A stretch of DNA of 64,000 nt from Allomyces macrogynus ATCC 38327. Taxonomy: Eukaryota > Blastocladiomycota > Blastocladiomycetes > Blastocladiales > Blastocladiaceae. The stretch is taken from the NCBI GenBank assembly GCA_000151295.1, contig GG745328.1, positions 1,301,585 to 1,365,584 on the forward strand. The letters are read 5' to 3'. Both the position numbers and the translations under genes were made by a program. Shown one piece after another: positions 36,866 through 46,298 of this stretch. The notes under the pieces were generated by a model. It was not told the origin of the DNA. It saw only the letters and a program-made list of their open reading frames with translations, and made no database searches. Positions within the stretch are counted from its first letter, which is position 1. The number at the start of each line of letters is the position of its first letter.

Positions 36866-37772
36866 GGGATTGGGTCGTGCGAACAGGAGCCAGCGGCAAC
36901 GTCAGCGATTACGGGTGATCAGGGTGCACGCCGGGAAGTGCGGTGAGCAAAGTGCACTGGAGAAGGTCATCGATGGTCGGTCAGCGATGCTATCTCTCAT
37001 CCAGTGGGGCCGCTGCTGCATTGAGCGGCAGGCCGCATGCCCAAACGCTCGCGGCCAGAGAACCACGAATGGCGCGCTGTTCATGAACGTACGAGAAGGG
37101 TCGCGCGCCGGGCGCGATTTGCAGCAGCGCTCAGACGGTGCCAGCGAGAGAGCGAGCCGGTGGACAAGCGAGCCAAGGCCAAGCGCGAGCTGGATAGAAG
37201 CAAACTGCCACAAATTGAGTTGATGACAGAGAGAAGAGAGCTCAAGGGGCCGTTGATGCTTGTCGCTGGGGTGGGGCTGGTGGTTGTTGGCGGTGCCGGC
37301 AACGTCGGACGGGCGGGCGGGCGGTGTCCGGGCGAACTTGGCGGCAGGAGCGGCGGGCGAGTGCGGGCAGTGGTCAAGGCCGCCGACGACAGCGGCAGCA
37401 GCGAGGCGAGAGAGGCGAGGGAGCGACGGGAGCGTTGGCGGGGTGCGCGAGGCGCGAGAGGCGCGAGCCGCGGGTTCGATTGCGGTTCTGCGCGTTGTGG
37501 GGCAGCGACGCGTCGATCGCCGTCAGGGCAGCGATCAGGCCAGGATGGTCACGCGTCGCGTCTTGTGCGCAGGCAGTGCGCCGTTTGCGGAAGAGTCCAC
37601 GTGCCGCCCCGCTCTCAGCCGAACCGAACGGGCCAGCTTCGGCACGGGGCAACGCGTCACCCGAGACCGGCTGACTGGCGCGCAACACGCCGCGGCTCCC
37701 TGACTCAACCAACCTGCCGCCGGCCCGGTCAGTCAGTCAGTCCGACTGACACCTCGACGGCAACCTGACGCG

Positions 37773-37773
<1 letters not shown>

Positions 37774-37803
<30 letters not shown>
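37774..37803 (+). repeat. CGC/GCC trinucleotide microsatellite
   Basis: About ten tandem CGC units immediately upstream of the TATA-like element of REI1. Confidence 0.85.
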
Positions 37804-37804
<1 letters not shown>

Positions 37805-37810
37805 CTATAA
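37805..37810 (+). promoter_or_regulatory. TATA-like element upstream of REI1
   Basis: The sequence ctataagaa lies ~145 nt before the REI1 start codon, directly after the trinucleotide repeat. Confidence 0.4.
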
Positions 37811-37949
37811 GAACCGCACGCGACGCGCACCTCACGCCGCGATCCGCACTCGCTCCCTCTCAACCGCCCGCTCCTGCCTTACGCGCACGCGCCGAACCGA
37901 CCGCAACCGACACCTCCACCATCAACCACCCCCAAGTACCACCACCGCC

Positions 37950-39188
37950 ATGGACACGCACCGCTTCACCTGCCTCGCCTGCCACGTCGCCTTTGCCACC
38001 GCCGACCAGCAGCGCGCGCACTACCGCACCGACTGGCACCGCTACAACCTCAAGCGCAAGGTCGCCGAGCTGCCCCCCGTCCCCGCCGAGGAATTTGCGC
38101 ACCGCGTCTTGGCCCGCCAGGCGCAGGACAAGGCCGACCAGGAATCTGCAGCGCTGTCCTTCACTTGCAACCTCTGCAACAAGACCTACGCCAACGAAAA
38201 CGGGTACCGCAACCACGTGCAGTCCAAGAAGCACAAGGAGCGCGCCATTGCCGCCGATCTCGGCGACGACAACCCGGACGCGCTGCTCACGCGCCAGCCC
38301 AAGAAGCAACTGTCGCAGCCGCAGACCGTGGTCACCCCGGCCACGTCGGCCACGCCCATCTCGCCGGCACCGGCCGCCGCGACCGATGCCGCTGCTTCTA
38401 CCGCCACGACCGACGTGTCCATGACCGAGGCCGAGCACCTCGACGCGCTCGCCGACCAGAAAATCAAAAACGCCGTCAAGCTCGAGCCGACCGACTGTCT
38501 CTTCTGCCCGCGCAAGTCCGAGACCATGGAACTCAACCTCGACCACATGACAACTGCCCACTCCTTCTTCATCCCGGACATTGACTACCTGGTCGACCTG
38601 CCCGGCCTGCTCGCCTACCTCGCCGAGAAATTGACCGTCGGCAACGCGTGCCTGTGGTGCTACTCGCCCTACCACGCGTCGCACACGCCACAGACCACGC
38701 GCGGCCTGTTCAAGTCGCTCGACGACGTGCGCCGCCACATGGCCGACAAGGGACACTGCAAGATCCAGTACGAGGACGGTGCTGATCTCGAAATCGCCGA
38801 CTTTTACGACTTTGCCTCCACCTGGGAGGGCGTCGACGCGCAAGGGGCCGAGGGCGATGCCGATGCCGAGGTCGGTGCTGATGGCAATGGCGTTTTCATT
38901 GATGCCGAGAGCTCGCAGCTCGTCTTGCCATCGGGTAAAGCACTGGGCCACCGCGACTACCGCCGGTACTACCGCCAGAACGTGCGCGACCGGTCGGCCG
39001 AAGAAGTCACGACCATCTCGCACTTGGTCGACAAGTACAAGCAGCTCGGCGTGTATGCCGACATTGTGCAACGCGAGGAACGCCGTACGGCGCGCGACAT
39101 TGAGCGCCGCCGCCACTACTACCAGATGGGGCTCGGTGTGCGCGCCAACAAGCTGCAGACCTACTTCCGCGCGCAGGTCATGTTCTAG
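37950..39188 (+). CDS. REI1: REI1/ZNF622-type 60S ribosome biogenesis zinc-finger protein
   Basis: Single exon, 412 residues. The first C2H2 finger (FTCLACHVAFATADQQRAHY then DWHRYNLKRKV) and the second (FTCNLCNKTYANENGYRNH) have the extended U1-like spacing of Rei1. They are followed by CLFC...LDHMTTAHSFFIPD and NACLWCYS...VRRHMADKGHCK, the third and fourth fingers. The C-terminus ends GLGVRANKLQTYFRAQVMF, a conserved Rei1 ending (RANKLQ...FRxQ). Rei1 acts in the cytoplasm on pre-60S particles. It releases and recycles Arx1 and inserts its C-terminus in the exit tunnel. Frame and length fit the family without introns. Confidence 0.93.
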   Translation: MDTHRFTCLACHVAFATADQQRAHYRTDWHRYNLKRKVAELPPVPAEEFAHRVLARQAQDKADQESAALSFTCNLCNKTYANENGYRNHVQSKKHKERAIAADLGDDNPDALLTRQPKKQLSQPQTVVTPATSATPISPAPAAATDAAASTATTDVSMTEAEHLDALADQKIKNAVKLEPTDCLFCPRKSETMELNLDHMTTAHSFFIPDIDYLVDLPGLLAYLAEKLTVGNACLWCYSPYHASHTPQTTRGLFKSLDDVRRHMADKGHCKIQYEDGADLEIADFYDFASTWEGVDAQGAEGDADAEVGADGNGVFIDAESSQLVLPSGKALGHRDYRRYYRQNVRDRSAEEVTTISHLVDKYKQLGVYADIVQREERRTARDIERRRHYYQMGLGVRANKLQTYFRAQVMF

Positions 39189-39508
39189 ATTGTTGTTGGC
39201 GGTCGTGGTGCCGACAATGGATGGTCCAAATAGCAATAGTTTTTCTGTGCATCTTTCTTTCGCTTTCTGTTGGGCGGTTCTCGTGGCGGACGACTGCGGA
39301 CGTGCAAGCCAGGCGGTCCGCCAGCTTCTCTCTTCAGCCGCCGCTCGGGCAACGGCAACCCAACCAGGCCGCTTCAGCCGCTCAACCACTGCGGATCACA
39401 TCGTCGTCGACTGCTGCAGCTGCAAACCTCCCCACCCACGACCTCTCGCCCCGCCGCGCACGGCAACTTGCGGCATTGCCGCCGCCAAGGCCGCCACCGT
39501 CGACCACC
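39189..39508. other. Intergenic spacer
   Basis: 320 nt between REI1 and the Sel1-repeat gene. The frame of the downstream gene is open through part of it. The ATG at 39509 has the better context (ccaccATGacc). Confidence 0.5.
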
Positions 39509-42500
39509 ATGACCAGCTCGCTTGGCCAGGCCGCCGGCGCCGCGATCCTCGCCGCGCACGCAGCCTCTACCGCGCCGTCGCCCGTCTCGACCCACCTCGT
39601 GCCCGTACCCGTATCTACGCCCTCGCCCGCCCCACCACCAAACGCCGACCGCATCGCCGCCGCACGCGCGCGACTCGCCGACATTGAGCGCGTCGTCGCC
39701 GGCCCACCCCGCTTGAAACGCGTGCGCCGCCTTTCCGCGGCGCTCCTCGACGACTTGCGCGCCGCCGTCGATGCTGCCGAACAGAACACGGTCCTCGCGG
39801 GTGCCGAATGGGGCCACGATCTCGTGAGCGTCGCGGACCAAGTCCTTGCCGACCTCGCTGCCGTGCGCCACATGTCGGTTCTCGGTTACTTGCTCCATGG
39901 ACGTAACGCACGGCGCGTGCTGCGCGCGCATGCGGCCTGGTTGGCCACGTTACACGCCGAGGCGACACGAGTCGGCGGACCGCGAGTCGTCCCCGCGGGC
40001 GCCCGAGCAATGGTCGTGGATCTCGGGTCGGTCTCGGCGTCACCGCGCTCGCTGACGATGGAGAGTATCAACGTCGCACCGGGGCAGCCACTGGTCACGC
40101 CGCTCGCGGTGGCTGCCGAAGAGCACCTGGACCCAATGGCGTCCCCGGCGTCGCCACTTCCGCCGGCGGCACAATTGTCGCGGCTGCTCAGCGACTCGCG
40201 CGGTGCGCCGACGCGCAACGGCGGCGTGTCGAGCGAGGTGGCCGAAGCACTGGCCAAAGTGATTGCGCTCGCGAACGACCCGCGCTTCTTGTTGCAGTTG
40301 CGGAAGGTACGCTATTGCGTTCTTTGCTGTGCCCTTGGGAGCCCGCATCTATGCCGCGCCTGTTCGGACTGACATGGAACTGCGCCCGCCCGCGCCGACT
40401 CTTCGTGTAGGACTCGACGTGCAACTTCCAGGACCTGCTCGACATTGTCGAAGTCCTGGCCCTCGCCTGCCCGTCGCAGGCACCGAAACGTCTCCCGCTC
40501 CTGACCATGTCCATCGAAAGCCACTACCCTCCCGAACCCTGCCACGACCGCCTGTCAGGCGAAGCCCTGCAAGCGCGAATTGACCAGATCGTACGCGCCG
40601 AGTCGCCGCCGATGACGGTGCGCCGGTCGAGTCTCGTCTCGTTCCCGTCGCACGGCCGCCGTGAAAGTCTCACGGATCGCGGGCAGACGGGCGTATTTGC
40701 GTCGGTCCAGTCGCTCACGCCGTTACTCGAAACCATGGCCGCCAACGACGTGCACAATCCCGCCCAGCCGTCCCTGTCGCGAATCACGACGGTGGCTGCG
40801 ATCATGGAGCAGCAGTTTAATCCGGCCACGCGCGTTGGCGGGACGTCGGGGATGGGGACGCTGAATAGTGTGCGTCGTGGTTCGGCCGTGTCGGGTGCCG
40901 CGGCTGCGGCGGTCGGGGCTGCGCCAAGGACGCCACCAGGGGCGTCGACGATCCCGACGGCGGCCGAGAAACTGGCCGAGGTCGCGCCGGGACTGACCAT
41001 GGACCACGTCTGGCTGCACGAGTCGGCGCGGCCGATTGCCACGATTGAGCGCCGGTACCCGTCGTCGAATCGNNNNNNNNNNNNNNNNNNNNNNNNNNNN
41101 NNNNNNNNNNNNNNNNNNNNNNNNNNNNNNNNNNNNNNNNNNNNNNNNNNNNNNNNNNNNNNNNNNNNNNNNGTGTTCACAAGGTCGATGCAGAACGAGC
41201 CCGTGCAGCCGGGCGGCCACGACTCGCTGTCGCGGGCGCAAGCGCAGGCGAATGGCGGGAACTCGCTGTCGCGGCAGTCGCATAAGTCGCACCAGTCGCA
41301 GCAACCGATGGCGCCTGGCTCCCCAACCGGCGCGACCGCTGACTTTTCGACCACCACCGGTGCGCCTGGCGGCGACTTACCGGCCACGCCGCTCTCCCCA
41401 CAACCCGACGAATCCGACTCGCATTTCGACACGTGCCCCGTGTGCAAACTCGTGCAAGACTACTCGTACGCCAAGTACATCCAGCTCGCCGTGCTCTTCC
41501 ACGAGAACAACGACCTCGGCATGTCCTACCACTGCCTCGTGCACGCGATCCAAGTCTCCGAGGAACGCGGCGCGTGCGTGCCCACGCCGTACTTCCTCGC
41601 GGGTTTGTACTTGCGTCACGGGTGGGGATGCCGCCCGGACCTGGCCAAATCGTTCGACTGTCTGATGCTCGCGCTCGAGTACGCTCTGCGGCAGGCGCAG
41701 CACACCGCCGGATCGACGATGGCACGGACAACGATGCGGTCGGCCGGGTCGGAACCGACTGTCCCAGAGGAAATCGCGCCGGCCAGCTCGGCGGCAGCGG
41801 CAGCGGCGGCAGTCAACCCGCCGCCGATCCTCGCCCGCCCGTACTCGACCATGGCGCGCCCGCTCTCCGCCGCATCGCGCACGCTCTCGGACATTCCCGC
41901 GGCCGCGCCACGCACCAAACTCGCCGCCTATATCGCGACCTTCCGCGACTCGCCCCTCCCCATCCGGGACGACGATATTGAAGCCAGTTCGCAGCGGCTC
42001 GGCGTCGCGCTGATCCTGTACGAAGTCTCGGTGTCGCTGCGGTTCGGGTGGGGCGTGCGCGGGGACTCGCGGCTCGCCAAGGCGTTGGCGAAACTGGCGG
42101 CGAATTTGGGCGATCCGCAGGCCGCGCTGGAAGTCGGGATGCGACTCGCCGCGAGTTCCGGGGTGCGATTGAGTTTGTCGAGCGGTGGACAGGGGGCGGG
42201 GAGTGTCGATTCCCTGCCGGGACGGATTACGCGGCAGCTGTCGCGCGTGCTGAGTCGGAGTAAATCGATGTCGGCCGTCGGCAGGTCGTCCACGGCTAAT
42301 GGGGTCGCGGAGCCGGCCATGTTGCGCAACAGTTGGTCGTCGTCGTTGGCCGATATTCCGGAACGTGAAGTCGCGCCCGCCTCTGGGGTGCGCCGGCAAG
42401 GGTCGCGCGTCGCGCGCCGGAAACGCGAGGCCGTGGCGTATTTGCGGTACGTGGCGCGCAGTGGGGTGCAGGATCCGGCGATTACGTGGGCGTTGGCGCC

Positions 42501-42513
42501 AAAATGGGATTGA
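39509..42513 (+). CDS. Sel1-like repeat protein with N-terminal helical bundle (contains assembly gap)
   Basis: Two exons, 39509-40306 and 40411-42513, give ~966 residues if the 100-N gap (41073-41172) has its true length. Residues ~50-160 form a run of amphipathic helices (RLADIERVVAGPPRLKRVRR through VLRAHAAWLATLHAEA). It recalls the four-helix bundle found in front of Sel1 repeats or kinases in some fungi (MLKL-type N-terminal domain). This is an inference. After a Ser/Pro-rich middle come Sel1-type helices: FDTCPVCKLVQDYSYAKYIQ, YFLAGLYLRHGWGCRPDLAK, LYEVSVSLRFGWGVRGDSRL, and EAVAYLRYVARSGVQDP. Sel1 repeats are protein-interaction scaffolds. No kinase domain is visible. Function unknown. 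Confidence 0.7.
41073..41172. other. Assembly gap (100 N)
   Basis: Exactly 100 N within the Sel1-repeat coding exon. Round size suggests a placeholder gap, so the protein sequence here is unknown. Confidence 0.99.
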
Positions 42514-43010
42514 TGCGATGGATGGACAGAGAGGGATGGAGAGGGATGGTGGAGAGTGTTGTGTGTGAGTGTTTGCTGTACCCCACCTCATTATTTTTGT
42601 GTTGAGTGATGTGTCTCGCGTGCGCTGTTCGTTCGTTGGTTGGTTGGTTTTGCTCGTCCCCTGCCGTTTTTATGTGCTGGTTGGCGTCGGTGGTGTCCAC
42701 GTTTCTTTTTGGGGAGTGGATGGGAAGTTCGTGGTCGTCTTCAATAGATCGCGCTTTGACGCGGGCGTTTTGGGAGATGGTTTGCAGAGGACGATAAGAT
42801 TTCGGGCCGGACGCAGCATTCTATGCTGTCTTTCGCATGGCTGGCTACGTCGGTTGCAGAAACGAACGTTGCAAAGTTGCGAGTTCCTGGGTGCTGGGCG
42901 AGAGTGGAGCTGATTGCAAACCTGATGTCAAGACGTGGCTGGGCCAGCAACGTCGCCCTTGACAGCTTCCACTCTCTTGCAACCTGGTCCGCCCCGCCCC
43001 AACAATCGCA
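42514..43010. other. Intergenic spacer
   Basis: 497 nt. GT-rich after the Sel1 gene stop. No gene recognised. Confidence 0.45.
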
Positions 43011-44213
43011 ATGGTCACTGTCCACCCAACAAATCGTCCGCGCGCCCACGCTCAAGGCCACCTCGCTCGCCTACCGCGTCCCGTCCTGGCCCAGCTGTTC
43101 GCACTGCTCGCCCCAACCGGCGCTTGGGCATTGGGCGCCGCCAGCCGCCGTCTCGCTTGGCGCCGGTCCTCGCCAATGTTTCCACTTCTCCTCGTCTCAG
43201 TCGGCTTCATGCGCGCCGAAGTTGCGACGCTTGTCAAGCACCGTAACGCTCCAGGGTTCCCGTTCAAGTTCAAGGCATATATCGCCTACCAGTACCCGGC
43301 CATGGCGTCTGACCGCGACAAGGTCGACTTGCTCGAAGAACTGGTCGTGCAGCATATGCCGAGCCAGCACTCGCGTTACAAGTTGCAGCTGCTGTTCCCA
43401 TTCTCTTGCGTGTTCGACCAGATTCGCCGAACGCCACGCGCATGGCGCTCGTGCTGTTGCGGTACGCAACCGTGGACGAATGGGATTGGGTCAACATGGT
43501 GATGCAGCGGCACATTCTTGCACATCTCGACGAGTTGGTGCGCGCGACGCTCGGCGACGTGGATTCGCCAGACCGCGATGGCGTTCCGCTGCTGTTGCTC
43601 TTTGTGCTCAACGTTCTGTGTTCGAGAACACGGACGCTGCAACCGTATATCTGGACACCAAGGCACAGGGCTCGGCCGCACACGAAGATCCGGGATATTC
43701 ACATCTCGTCAACGCGCTCGCATCGGTCGCGCTTGACCTGCGCCAGGACAAGTCGCTGTAGTTACTCATGCACCCGCTTGGTCCTGACCCGAATCACTTT
43801 TTGCGGGGATAGGATCCGCCAACGAATTACGAGCAGCAGCAGAGGAGGCGATACGACGCTTTCATTCCGTTCTGGACCACGAACTTGAGCAGCCTGAGGT
43901 ATCTCTGGATGCGCGACGTGCCAACTGAAGTGCTCAATCTTGTCCGCGACTACGCGACGCTGCTCGCCGATGCCCGTCTGCTGGATGCGATTCGCGACGG
44001 TCACATCGAGGCCATCAAAGGCACCCTAGCAGACGCTCCTGCTGCCGCTACCCGAGACGTACAGCATTCGCCGTGAGTCGAGACCATGGACCTGCGCCGT
44101 GGCTGGGTCCCCGTTCTCCTTGCGTTATGATCCGTGCCCTCCTTGCGTCGCCGCACCTCGACTTGAGCGCGCATCGGTTCTGGCGGCGAATGGGAAGGAA
44201 AAACGTGGCATGA
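43011..44213 (+). CDS. Unresolved locus, possibly F-box/ankyrin-like and possibly disrupted
   Basis: Coherent coding segments lie in three frames. 43011-43373 starts with an F-box-like LARLPRPVLAQLFALLAPTG, then GFPFKFKAYIAYQYPAMASD. A 48-nt intron (43374-43421) is consistent with a join to HSPNATRMALVLLRYATVDE. After ~43618 the sensible frame becomes FENTDAATVYLDTKAQG, which needs one extra base and not an intron. It runs into TAG at 43759-43761. From 43813 the segment DPPTNYEQQQRRRYDAFIPF through LVRDYATLLADARLLDAIRD is again coherent, and IRALLASPHLDLSAHRFW ends with TGA at 44211-44213. The LLxxPHLDLS-type ending recalls divergent ankyrin repeats of zoosporic fungi. It is either a gene with errors in this sequence or a decaying pseudogene. 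No confident exon model. Confidence 0.35.
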
Positions 44214-44757
44214 CGCTCTTGTGCAATATGCATGTCCGGGCGATGGATCGCGTGCGGCCGGTGGCGGACAAGTATTTGGCGCATGTGTGTGAGGAGCAGG
44301 CGATTTGTACTGGGATGATTAGGATGAGTGGGTGGGCGTGGTGCGGATCCTCGGAAACCGGCGGCCGCGAATGGGTAGAATTTGCGCGCGGAATGGGGGA
44401 CGCTCTTGCCCGTCGATATGTGCGGTTGGTTGTTTTGAAGAGGATGTCGTAACCAGTGTGAAATTGAGCTGCCAGGGCGAAAAGATTTGCAAGGTCGATG
44501 CGAGTTCTGAAGCCCCGATTCGATGCCTTCTTCGGGTGGAGAAGGTTGCCACAGTGTCGATCGAAAGAATAGCAGTCACGCAAGGAAGCGCGCGAGCAAT
44601 TTTTGTCTCTGGATTTGTGAGAATGTGGACAACCAGTGCCGACGACCCTGGACTTCTCCGCGTGTGTCGCCGGTTGGTATACGCAAAGGTACTTCTGCCC
44701 CCCCTCCCCCCCCCCACAAAAAAAACGGCTCAAAAGTGATGTATCGGTACTTCAAAA
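44214..44757. other. Intergenic region
   Basis: 544 nt between the unresolved locus (+) and PRKRIP1 (-), with a poly-C/poly-A stretch at 44699-44726. No gene seen. Confidence 0.45.
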
Positions 44758-45519
44758 TCATGGCAGCAACCCCTCATCCTCGTCGACAATATGAACGAGC
44801 GGCTTCTTGGCAGGCGCTGATGATGACGGCTCCGGTACAGGCGCAGCCCCTGCGGCGGCGTCTCTCCTGCAGTCGTCCTGCGCCGGCTTCTCCACCTCAT
44901 TATCGGCGCGCGACCCGTCTCCGTTCTCATCGTCGTCGTCATCGTCAAACCGAAGCTCGCCCTCAGCTTCTCCACCGTCTCCGTCACCACTCGCTGATGC
45001 TGATGCCGCATCGTCCAGCTTGGCCTTCTTTGCGCCCTTTTTGCCCGCCGCCGCAGCCTTGCGCTTCATCCGCTTGGCACGGTTCTTGGCGGTGCGCTCG
45101 TTCTCGGCGGCCTCAATCGCAGCGCGCTTGGCGCGGAACTCGGTCTCGGCACGCTCGTGCTCGACATCCTCCTCGATCAGCTTTTGCCGCGCCAATTCGC
45201 GGCGCCGGTGCGCGCGGTACACGTGGAAGTCGCCGGAACCGGCACCGGCACTCGATCCTAGATTTCGGAGAAATTAATTTCCGGAAAAAGCGAGCGCGGA
45301 TTAGATACAGATGATGGAGCAGGTACCTTGCACGTTGGTCACGATTTCGCGCACTGGCGGCAAGTCCGGGTGCGTCGTGTTCTTGCGAGGCTCCGGGAGA
45401 TGCAGTGGCCGGTCGGCGCGCGCCATGAGCCGGTCGAGTTGCCGGCGCTGCTGCTCGATGGGGTCGGACGCGCGTTTCCGCGGCGCTGCGGGCGAGGTAG
45501 ATTCGCCGTCGCGCGGCAT
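44758..45519 (-). CDS. PRKRIP1: PRKRIP1-like spliceosome-associated protein (DUF1168)
   Basis: Two exons, 45519-45327 and 45257-44758, give 230 residues. Exon 1 has DRLMARADRPLHLPEP and VREIVTNVQG. The splice joins this to GSSAGAGSGDFHVYRAHRRR, the near-invariant core of PRKRIP1/DUF1168. A long charged helix (RQKLIEEDVEHERAETEF onward) and a Lys-rich stretch follow. The acidic C-terminus (ELRFDDDDDDENGD) ends it. Human PRKRIP1 is a component of the catalytic-step II (C*/P) spliceosome, where its long helix contacts U2/U6 and other factors. It is also named for binding dsRNA kinase PKR. The ATG was taken from the frame preceding the conserved segment. Confidence 0.88.
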
Positions 45520-46298
45520 GCTTGAGCGGGTGCGGTAGGTTGGAGTGCGCCGAGTCGTGTGGTTTTGGTCCAGACGTGGTGCGCAGCGTGCAACGGAACT
45601 GGAGCAGAGGAGCAAGACGATGGCAAACGGCAGAGAGACGGATCGAAAAGTCTGCGTGAGCCACGTGAGAAACAGCACGCTGTTGTTAACAATGAAAATA
45701 GTTTGAGTCATACCTCTCTCATGGACTTGAACTGTCCACCAACCACACCATCGCCGATATGGCAAACCATGAGCGGACGATTTTTTAGGAGAGTGCATTG
45801 GTGTGCATCGGAGATGTCAGCGAAAGCAAGCAAGTGCTGGTATTTTGGGATTTGGCGGCCAAGAACGAGCCCTATGTTCGCCATCACCATTGTGGTGAAC
45901 CGACTGGCGTCGCTTTGACCATGTTGCGGCCAACAAAAATGAAACCAAACCAGGCACAGGAAATTTTTCCATCATGGATCCCCCTTCAGGCTTCCTGGGC
46001 GATATTTACCGTTGTCTTGTCGCCGTCCCGGTCCATGGACCGCATCTGACCTGTCGACAACTTGCTGATGCTTTTGAACTGTCGCTGATGTTGATGCTTA
46101 CTCTCTCATCTCTTTTTGATTGGTCATCGTATCATTCCGTGCTGAGACGATTTTTTTGAGTCCACTGATCGCCGCCGTCCTGTTTTTGGCTCTCAAACCG
46201 CACGCACACCGCCAGCGGCGGGTGAAACCACGGCAATAGATATCAAAATGGAATATATATAGCACCGTTTGCGAGAACAGCAACGTGGGACGCGACAT
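45520..46298. other. Intergenic region
   Basis: About 780 nt between PRKRIP1 (5' end) and the kleisin 3' end, noticeably more AT-rich than coding DNA. No gene seen. Confidence 0.45.

Larger units (their letters stand above)
36866..37949. other. Divergent promoter region (GATA-like factor / REI1)
   Basis: About 1.1 kb without a recognisable gene. It holds a CGC/GCC microsatellite (37774-37803) and a TATA-like box just before REI1. Open frames here are Arg/Gly/Ala-rich chance frames. Confidence 0.45.

Noticed and set aside
37774..37803. CGC repeat as a possible CRISPR-like or satellite array
   Set aside because: Simple trinucleotide microsatellite without spacers.
37860..39389. A 509-codon minus-strand frame covering REI1
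   Set aside because: Mirror of the REI1 coding sequence. Val/Gly/Arg-rich composition and no motif.
43759..43812. TAG codons read as sense (codon reassignment)
   Set aside because: Well-supported genes in the window end with TAG (for example the phosphatase and the channel), so TAG is a normal stop here.
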